Shown here: positions 58,246-64,000 of the stretch, piece after piece
Position numbering within the stretch: the first letter of the stretch is position 1
How the letters are laid out: each line of letters begins with the position of its first letter
Origin: Actinomycetota bacterium
GTDB lineage: Bacteria > Actinomycetota > Actinomycetes > Mycobacteriales > JACQDL01
Length of the DNA: 64,000 nucleotides
Direction: 5' to 3'
Assembly (NCBI GenBank): GCA_016201065.1
Contig: JACQDL010000047.1
Location: forward strand, 110,188-174,187
Position numbers and translations under genes: made by a program
Notes under the pieces: generated by a model
Seen by the model: only the letters and a program-made list of their open reading frames with translations
What the model was told of the DNA's origin: nothing
Database searches by the model: none

Positions 58246-58484
58246 CAGCCGGTCCCCTCGGTGAGCAGGTCAGCCAACACGGCGGCGATCGGCACTCCCG
58301 TCTCCTCCTCCAGCCAGAGCCATTGTCCGGCAGGGTTACATTCCAGCATGATCCACTCTTGGTCCGGGGTGACCACGAAGTCGAACGCGCCGAACGCCAG
58401 CCCGAACGCGTCGAGATAGCCGACCATCCCGGCTGCGACAGGCGCCGGCACGTCGATCCGCTCGTATTTGACTTCCTCTGCTGC
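58242..58484 (-). pseudogene. C-terminal remnant of an ATP-grasp peptide ligase
   Basis: About 80 codons remain, reading EEVKYERIDVPAPVAAG, then YLDAFGLAFGAFDFVVTP, LECNPAGQWLWLEEETGVP and ADLLTEGTGW. These match the end of ATP-grasp RiPP maturases (TgmB/MvdD type), where FGAFDF and LECNPxGQW contain metal/ATP ligands. Everything upstream, about 230 residues, is missing and replaced by the transposase gene; the reading frame even continues from it. Not functional as an enzyme in this form. The associated precursor gene is not seen. Confidence 0.8.
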
Positions 58485-59384
58485 TCATGCGGCACCTCGG
58501 CGGGTTCCTGCTTCGCGGGCAACCGCCGGGACGGGTCCCGGTCTCACGTCGCCTCCACAGGCGTTGCTGTCCGCCAGCCCGGCGGCCAGTCTGCCACCCT
58601 CGACCAGGGTGGACCAGCCGGCGTCGTACACCGAGCGGGCCAGCCGTGTACGGGCCAGGCCGGACACTGCGAGGTCTTCGACGTACACCGCTTGGTTGTC
58701 GCGGATGAGCCGAAGGGCGAGCTTGCGGTGCTGGTCGAGACGGGTTTCCCGCACCTTGCGGTGCGCGACCGCGACCCGACGGACGGCCTTGGCGCGGTTC
58801 GCCGAGCCTCTCTCCTTGCGTGCCAGCTGGCGTTGGAGCCGGGCGAGCTTGCGGGACTTGCGGCGCAGGTGGCTCGGGTTCGCCACGATCTCCCCGCCGG
58901 AGGTGGAAACCAACCGGTCCAGACCGAGGTCGATACCCACATCGTGTGGGCTGGCCGGTAGTGGCTGGTCCGCGACCTCAACAACGAAGCTGGCGTAGTA
59001 CCTGCCGTCGGCCTCGCGGATCACGGTGACCGATGACGGGACCGACGGAAGCGGGCGGGACCACGCCAACCTGACGTTACCGACCTTCGCGAGCCGCACC
59101 CCCCAGTCGGTGACGCTGAACCCGTTGCGGGTGAGGCGGATCGACTGCCGGTTGTCCTTGCGTGACCGGAACCGGGGGTGACCGACGTTGCGGCCCTGAC
59201 GTTTCCCGGACAGCGAGTCGAACCAGTTCCGGTAGGCGCCTCGGGCGTCCTGGCATGCCTGCACCAGCGCGACCGAGGCGACCTCGCCCAGCCACACCCG
59301 TTCTCCGGTGAGCTTGGCGAGGGCCACGACGCGGCGTTGCACCTGCGTGTCGGAGATCTGCTCCCCGGCCGCGGTCGTGCTTCT
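58485..59384 (-). pseudogene. Decayed IS200/IS605-type TnpB (OrfB)
   Basis: RNA-guided nuclease/transposase-associated protein. The frame holds the region around ERVWLGEVASVALVQACQDA, FRSRKDNRQSIRLTRNGF, the RuvC-I aspartate in DVGIDLGLDRL and the RuvC-II glutamate in VYVEDLAVSGLARTR. It then jumps from SVYDAGWSTLVEGGRLAAGLADSNACGG (in part) straight to the C-terminal tail; the zinc ribbon and third RuvC aspartate are gone. The N-terminal ~30-45 residues are also missing: the homologous frame meets a stop at 59385. So it is inactive. No TnpA and no clear left end seen. Confidence 0.85.
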
Positions 59385-59667
59385 TCACGCCGGCCGGGTC
59401 ATCCGCGGGCTGGAGGAGGTGCACAATCGCAACGAGGAGGACCGCCACCGGGCAGGAGGGGTCGAGGTGGGCCCGCGGGGTGGGGTCAGCCAGGAACTGG
59501 CCTACGCCCGCCCGGGTCAGGTACGCCACGGCCCGACGAAGAAACGCCCGGTTGGCGCGGGAAGCGGCAACGACCCACGGTGCGATCTGGGCGACCTCGA
59601 CCCCGCGCCTGAACGAGAGGGGACGTCGATTGACGCTGTCCGCGTCGCCTCGCACGTCAGGTGTTCG
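59385..59667. other. Intergenic remnant between TnpB and the TPP enzyme
   Basis: Open frames here read through without recognisable domains or initiation signals. It probably contains debris of the missing TnpB N-terminus and the promoter of the TPP enzyme gene. Confidence 0.4.
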
Positions 59668-61461
59668 GTGAAGGTGGTGACAGGCGCCGAGGCGCTGACC
59701 GAGGTATTGGGACGGTGGCGGTACTCGACAGTGTTCGCCTACCCGGGGACCTCCGAACTTGAGCTGTGCGCCGCCATCGCCGGCCGCGATGCGATGAGAC
59801 TCGTCAACGCTCGCGGAGACAAGGAAGCCGCGTTCATGGCCGCGGGCGGCAATCTGCTGGGTCGCGCAACCTGTGCTGCCGTCCTGCACGGCGCTAGGGG
59901 GCTGACCAATGCTCTGGGGGCGGTCGCGGACGTTCGGCGCAGCGAGGTGCCGCTGCTGTGCCTCGTCGGCATGCCCTCGCGGTCATCGGCACGCTACCTG
60001 CCGCCGCACGCTGAGCCAGGCCTTATCAAGCACGCAGGCACTTTCGCGAGAGCAGCGGTCGACTGCTCGACGATGGCCGCGCTCGACCCCCGGGCGTACC
60101 TCACGCTTGTCGGCGAGGCACTCTCGGCACTCGACCAGACCCCACCGGGCCCGGTCCTGCTTGGGCTCCCTCACGACGTGCTCGTCAGCAGATTCGTCCC
60201 GCTGGAACTCGTGGCAGAGATGACGCCTCCGGTGCCGCCGCGAGGCGAACCCGCGGTCAGCGAGGCGCTGGTGCTGATCGAGGCTTCCGAGCGTCCGGTG
60301 ATCCTGGTGGATGACTACCTCCTGCGCTCACCGACGGCCGAGTACGACCTTGCTTCCTTCGCGACCCGGCTGGGCGCGCCGGTGATGCAGGTTGCCTACC
60401 GTCGCGGTCCGATGTTCTTCGAGCAGTTGCGGGCCAGCGCGGTCCCGACCTACCGCGGCCACTACGACCCCGAGGATGCGCACCAGCGCGGGCTCCTGGA
60501 CTCGGCCGATCTCCTCATCACCATTGAGGACCGCAACATGTACCCCCGCGTGGTGGGCCGCCTCCCGAGCTGTCGGAAGGTCGCCATCACGAGCAATGGT
60601 TCCGGTACCGTCAAGAACGGGTACCTGAGGCTGTCGGACGTGCTGGTGGTCGGCAACGCCTGTGACATCCTCATCAAGCTGACGCAGCGCCTCGCGAGGC
60701 CGGCTCGCCAGTCGCCGCGCGGCCCAGCGCTCACCGGTGTGGGCACGGAACACACACGGGGCAGCCAGCGGCGCCTGAGCGACCCCGACCAGCACAATGC
60801 CAGCGCCGACGAACTGGCGCGAGCGATCGCCCGGGGATTGCACGCCGTGCCCTCGCCCGTAGTGGTGGACGACGGTCAGATGTTTGGTGGTCTGCTGGCC
60901 AGGAACTACCACCACCTGCCCGCCTCGGTCAGGGTTTTCGCAAGCCACGGGGGTTTCGTCGGCGGTGGCCTGGCAACGGCTGTGGGTCTGGCGACGGCGC
61001 ATTCGGAGGTTGCCGTGGTGGCGACGCTCGGGGACCAAGGCTTCACCAACGGCGTCCAGGCGCTGGCAGCCGCACGAGAGCAGCAGGTCCCGCTGCTGGT
61101 GCTGGTGTGCAACAACGGCGCCAGTGTCTCGCTCGCCACACAGGCCACCGCCGACGGCGTCAACGAAGCGATGCGATCGGCGCTGGGGAACGTGCCGGGG
61201 ATGGGCTACGCGACCATTGCCAGCGGGTTCGGTACCTCGGCCAGCACATACGTGTGGCCTGACACCCGCTCGGAGCAGGACGCGATGGCCGCATCCCGGC
61301 GGCTGACCGCCGACATCACGAAGGCGCTCACGACCGGTGGGACATATGTCCTCGAACTGATCACCCCCGACAGTCCACGGTTCTGGGCGGGGGTGTGGCG
61401 GGTGGACGGGTTCGAGGAACCGCCGGGAACGCCACCGAAGTCTGCGGGCCCCGGCGGCTGA
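59668..61461 (+). CDS. Thiamine-diphosphate-dependent enzyme, decarboxylase/synthase-like
   Basis: About 597 aa, three-domain TPP fold. The N-terminal PYR domain has the cofactor-activating glutamate in YPGTSELEL and ARGDKEAAFMAAG; a central domain includes PVILVDDYLLRSP; the C-terminal PP domain has SHGGFVGGGLATAVGLA and GDQGFTNGVQALAAAREQ ending in VCNN, the metal-binding motif. It is most like phosphonopyruvate/sulfopyruvate decarboxylase or acetolactate-synthase-type proteins, but substrate is unknown. Start: GTG at 59668 is the first with the domain opening (VTGAEALTEVLGRW). Convergent with the IMPase-like gene. Confidence 0.75.
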   Translation: MKVVTGAEALTEVLGRWRYSTVFAYPGTSELELCAAIAGRDAMRLVNARGDKEAAFMAAGGNLLGRATCAAVLHGARGLTNALGAVADVRRSEVPLLCLVGMPSRSSARYLPPHAEPGLIKHAGTFARAAVDCSTMAALDPRAYLTLVGEALSALDQTPPGPVLLGLPHDVLVSRFVPLELVAEMTPPVPPRGEPAVSEALVLIEASERPVILVDDYLLRSPTAEYDLASFATRLGAPVMQVAYRRGPMFFEQLRASAVPTYRGHYDPEDAHQRGLLDSADLLITIEDRNMYPRVVGRLPSCRKVAITSNGSGTVKNGYLRLSDVLVVGNACDILIKLTQRLARPARQSPRGPALTGVGTEHTRGSQRRLSDPDQHNASADELARAIARGLHAVPSPVVVDDGQMFGGLLARNYHHLPASVRVFASHGGFVGGGLATAVGLATAHSEVAVVATLGDQGFTNGVQALAAAREQQVPLLVLVCNNGASVSLATQATADGVNEAMRSALGNVPGMGYATIASGFGTSASTYVWPDTRSEQDAMAASRRLTADITKALTTGGTYVLELITPDSPRFWAGVWRVDGFEEPPGTPPKSAGPGG

Positions 61462-61489
61462 GCTGCTTCGGCTCCGGGCGGCCAGGCCG

Positions 61490-62416
61490 CTACCGCAGTG
61501 CCCTGACGATCTCTTGTGCCAGTTCGGAGCTGCCTGCGGCCACGAACTTCTGGCGTCCGTTCATGGCTAGGGCGATGTCGTCCAATGATTGGAAGCCACA
61601 GTCCAGGGGGATGGGGTCCCCGTGGAGGTCGACGACCGTCCCTCCGGCGGCGTGGAGGATGTAGTGACCGGGCGACAGGTCCCAGATAGCGAACCCTCTC
61701 GCGAACTCGATCATGGCGTCGGTGAGTCCGGCGGCGACGTGGCAGAGCCCGACGGATCCGAAGTCCACGCCGATGCGGCCCCGGGCTTTGCCGTCCGGCC
61801 CGGGCTGGCTGAGCGCCTGGACGAGTTCGTGCTGCCCGGCCAGGGGGACGAAGCGTTCTTCGGGGCGCATGAGGTAGTTCGTGACCAGGGACTCCGCCAG
61901 CTTCTTGGGTGTGGACGGGCCGAGCGGGGTTGACTGGCCGTCGGCCGTGATCACGTGGGCGTGATCGACTCCTGCGTCGTCGCGGGCCCCGACGTACAGC
62001 TGGATGTGGTGGAAGATGTCACCGACGACCGAGACGACGGGGCGTGCCAGCGCGCGGGAGTAGACCATGAGGTGCGTGTAGCCGTTGAGGCCACGCACCG
62101 CCAGTTCGCTGGTGTCGAGTGGGTCGACCAGCACGCACAGGTCTGGGTCGGGGTCGTCGCCGATCACCTGCGGTTCGGCTTCCTCGGAGCCGTAGACGAA
62201 CGATTCGAGGCTGCCGGTGAGCAGCTCCCGGTAGCGGCGGTGCATCCACAGGTCGTGGACGGACAGGAAGTTGTCAGCGTGCCGCAGATTGCGGCTCTCA
62301 CCCCGGTTGCCGGACAGGGCCGCCTCGACCAGCTTGGGACGGATCTCCGTCATCACCTGCCGGACCATTGCTGAGACCTGTTGCGCCAGCGGCGCAAGCG
62401 CCGCGTCGGGTGTCAT
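61490..62416 (-). CDS. Inositol-monophosphatase-fold protein
   Basis: 308-aa member of the IMPase/FBPase/BPNT superfamily. Motif GSEEAEP supplies the acidic pair, VDPLDTSELAVRG is the metal-binding DPLD-G/S-T variant and IWDLSPGHYILHAAGG the WDxAAG-like motif. The variants (DTSE for DGTT, LSPGHY for AAG) suggest a changed substrate. Soluble. Starts 21 bases after the stop of the XRE-PRTase gene, so both are co-transcribed. Confidence 0.78.
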   Translation of the reverse strand: MTPDAALAPLAQQVSAMVRQVMTEIRPKLVEAALSGNRGESRNLRHADNFLSVHDLWMHRRYRELLTGSLESFVYGSEEAEPQVIGDDPDPDLCVLVDPLDTSELAVRGLNGYTHLMVYSRALARPVVSVVGDIFHHIQLYVGARDDAGVDHAHVITADGQSTPLGPSTPKKLAESLVTNYLMRPEERFVPLAGQHELVQALSQPGPDGKARGRIGVDFGSVGLCHVAAGLTDAMIEFARGFAIWDLSPGHYILHAAGGTVVDLHGDPIPLDCGFQSLDDIALAMNGRQKFVAAGSSELAQEIVRALR

Positions 62417-62437
62417 CGGCTGTCGCCTTCCTTGTCG

Positions 62438-63565
62438 CTATCGCAGTTCGAGCGGTGGCTCGATGCCGGGAGGGCTCATGGTCGCGGCGATGAAGATCGC
62501 CTGGAAGTCAGCCGCCTTCATGATCCTGGCGCCGGTCAGGTCGTCGATGCTGCTCACTTCCAGGTCGCTGTCCTTTGTCATGGCCCCGAACACGGCGAAG
62601 TACAGCTCCGCCCTCGGATACCGGGCACGGATCTCGCGCGCGATGAAGCCCACCACGTCGGCGTGCTTGACCTCGAAGTCGCAGATCACGATCGTCGGTG
62701 CCTCCCGGGCGGCCGGGTAGAACGAGTCCGCGTTCAAGGCCAGGTCGTCGCGGACCTTCTTGCACCGCAGGTACCCGACGGAGCAGCGCCCGAACTGGGC
62801 CGAGGCCAGGAAGGTCGCCATGACCAGTCCCGCCTCGTTGACCCCAAAGCAGATGTCGACGTCGAGGTACCGTCCGAGGTTCTTGATCCGGCGTATCAGT
62901 CGCTCGATGCCGAAGCCGAACGTCTCCCACGTCAGATCCAGGAGCTGTCCTTTCTCGGTATTTGGAAGCGAGAAGGCGCGGATGACGGGGTTCCCGTTGG
63001 GAATCGTCGGCACGGTGATGTCGAAGTCGCGACCGATGGCGTTCCCGAGCGTTCCTTCTGGTGATGTGGAGTGCTGGACGTAGCGGTTGCTGGACTCCAG
63101 GTCTCGCGGCGGCTGGCGGCTTGCCGTGTTGCCCTTGAGTGCCAGCTGGTCCTCGGGTCCCAGCCGTTCATATGCCTCCGCGACCAGGTCCCCTGGTGAG
63201 ATGAACTCGCCCGCCACGCCGAGCGGTCCGCGGCCGTAGGCGGCGGCGAGTATCAACAGACTGGAGAATGTCGGGGGCGATCCTGCGCCCTTGCCCCGGC
63301 CCCACGACTCCCAGGCGTTGACGGTCGTCCCACCCAGGCTCGTCTGGTGTCCTGTGACCTCGTTGTAGCGTGCGGCCGCTTGGTCCTGAGACAGGCCGCA
63401 GGCGTACCGAAACGCCTGGATGCTGGGGATGTCCTGGTGCCGGTTCATCAGCTCGGCGGCCGCAGCCTTCACCGAACCCTGTTCTCGCCACAACTGCGTG
63501 CCCTCGCGAGCCAGCTTACGCCCCCGCGCCTGCGGGCTCACACGAGGTCGCGTCGGTCCTGCCAT
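62438..63565 (-). CDS. XRE-HTH regulator with phosphoribosyltransferase-like domain
   Basis: 375-aa protein. Residues about 45-130 carry an XRE-like HTH (IQAFRYACGLSQDQAAARYNE, in part GLSQDQAAARYNE; NAWESWGRGKG). The C-terminal ~200 residues look like a type I PRTase fold: VDICFGVNEAGLVMATFLAS, GYLRCKKVRDDL and TIVICDFEVKHADVVGF at the PRPP-loop position, where the usual DDxxxTG is replaced, so catalysis is doubtful and ligand sensing more likely. ATG at 63565 follows GAGAAGG. It may control the IMPase and TPP genes. No named family recognised. Confidence 0.7.
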   Translation of the reverse strand: MAGPTRPRVSPQARGRKLAREGTQLWREQGSVKAAAAELMNRHQDIPSIQAFRYACGLSQDQAAARYNEVTGHQTSLGGTTVNAWESWGRGKGAGSPPTFSSLLILAAAYGRGPLGVAGEFISPGDLVAEAYERLGPEDQLALKGNTASRQPPRDLESSNRYVQHSTSPEGTLGNAIGRDFDITVPTIPNGNPVIRAFSLPNTEKGQLLDLTWETFGFGIERLIRRIKNLGRYLDVDICFGVNEAGLVMATFLASAQFGRCSVGYLRCKKVRDDLALNADSFYPAAREAPTIVICDFEVKHADVVGFIAREIRARYPRAELYFAVFGAMTKDSDLEVSSIDDLTGARIMKAADFQAIFIAATMSPPGIEPPLELR

Positions 63566-63797
63566 CGTACCTTCTCCGTTCGGGCATGCCCTGGCCGGTG
63601 ACACCGAGCGCGCCCAGCCAGGTGTGTCCACATTACCCATTCGTTCGGTCAAACGTAGTGGATCACGCCAACGATGCAGGTCAGGGCTACCCACAGATCC
63701 GGCTGACCCCACGCCACCTGATCGGTGCCAACGGGTGTACCCGGCTGAAAGGCTCCTCACCGACGGCCCCGACAAGCGGTACTTGAGGAGGACGGCC
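63566..63797. other. Divergent intergenic region
   Basis: 232 bases between the XRE-PRTase gene and the small ORF; presumably holds both promoters. I see no clear operator. Confidence 0.4.
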
Positions 63798-63971
63798 ATG
63801 TGTGAGCTGCAGCCATCGCACGGAGCAGGACGGGCCCTTGCCGCGTTCCCGTCGCCGGGCTCCAATGCCAGCGACTTAAGGGGTTTCCGGGTGTCTTGGC
63901 TAGGCGACAGCTGGTTACGTTCAGTGACGCAGGGCGGGGGTGGCGGGGCCGGCACCCTTCGGCCCGGCTGA
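63798..63971 (+). CDS. Small ORF with strong Shine-Dalgarno, unknown
   Basis: 57-codon frame with a perfect GAGGAGG at 63785-63791, six bases before the ATG. The product starts MCELQPSHGAGR, contains DLRGFRVSWLGDSWLR and ends in a glycine run plus TLRPG. No domain is recognised. A second Shine-Dalgarno lies just after the stop, so it would be the leader of an operon entering the next sequence. Its size and the leader-like plus Gly-rich tail would fit a precursor peptide, but this is speculation. Confidence 0.4.
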   Translation: MCELQPSHGAGRALAAFPSPGSNASDLRGFRVSWLGDSWLRSVTQGGGGGAGTLRPG

Positions 63972-63983
63972 ACCCTGGGAAAG

Positions 63984-63990
63984 AAGGAGG
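63984..63990 (+). promoter_or_regulatory. Shine-Dalgarno of a gene beginning at or past the window end
   Basis: AAGGAGG near the window end. The start codon of the following gene should lie within about 5-12 bases, at or past the last base. Confidence 0.5.
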
Positions 63991-64000
63991 CTCCTGGTAG

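Noticed and set aside
58485..59384. TldR-type nuclease-dead TnpB regulator
   Set aside because: The deletion removes the zinc ribbon and the N-terminal part is also lost, so decay is simpler; no linked operon was found.
57316..63971. Integrated prophage or conjugative element
   Set aside because: No integrase, phage structural gene, att-like repeat or tRNA is seen; only TnpB debris marks mobility.

Overview
The window is high-GC actinobacterial chromosome. The diagnosis rests on RbpA, the complete Pup-proteasome locus (Pup, Dop, PafA, PrcA/PrcB, ARC/Mpa, PafB/PafC), a polyprenol-phosphate-mannose synthase next to an apolipoprotein N-acyltransferase, many GTG starts and short ATGA/GTGA overlaps. 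Gene style suggests a filamentous actinomycete, perhaps Micromonosporales, but the genus cannot be fixed from the sequence alone. I saw no tRNA, rRNA or CRISPR array.

Layout. 1-7 kb: end of an MFS transporter, L-serine deaminase, rbpA behind a sigma-R-type promoter, then an overlapping lnt-ppm-dusB operon. 7-14.6 kb: a lysine aminomutase locus, kdd-kamD-[AAA ATPase-RloB]-kamE-kal on the minus strand and kamA divergent. The bracketed pair resembles RloA/RloB (AbiL-type) phage-defence genes and sits inside the operon. 14.6-25.9 kb: cytochrome P450, GGDEF/EAL c-di-GMP protein, Lrp/AsnC regulator, multi-pass membrane protein, CapA-like phosphoesterase, phosphoribosyltransferase-hydrolase fusion, M24 peptidase, 5'-3' exonuclease and two tandem zinc-ribbon/DUF4333-like membrane proteins. 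26-43 kb: HelY-like helicase, lipid kinase, TatC/TatA, PafC/PafB, FKBP lipoprotein, IPT/TIG secreted protein, then PafA, PrcA, PrcB, Pup, Dop, ARC. 43-53 kb: ferredoxin, TrmI, site-2 protease, signal peptidase I, RecB-like nuclease, DegV, MetH. 52.3-57.3 kb: PAC2 protein, Zur and a zinc ABC importer behind a double palindrome that is a likely Zur box.

57.3-59.4 kb is a scar. A PIMT-like methyltransferase and the 3' end of an ATP-grasp ligase, together resembling a graspetide/imiditide RiPP maturation pair, abut a decayed IS605-type TnpB gene. 59.6-64 kb is accessory DNA with no recognised pathway: a TPP-dependent enzyme, an inositol-monophosphatase-fold protein, a large XRE-phosphoribosyltransferase-like regulator and a small ORF with a strong Shine-Dalgarno.

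How the genes work together. Pup is deamidated by Dop, ligated to substrates by PafA, and pupylated proteins are unfolded by ARC and degraded by PrcAB; PafBC is the linked DNA-damage regulator. KamA makes beta-lysine, KamDE moves the second amino group, Kdd oxidises the product and Kal acts at the end of the lysine route. Kce and the CoA-transferase needed in between are not in the window. Zur probably represses the zinc importer downstream of it.

The best candidates for something new are the defence-like pair translationally joined to kamE, the broken graspetide locus, and the unassigned TPP/phosphatase/XRE-PRTase cluster.
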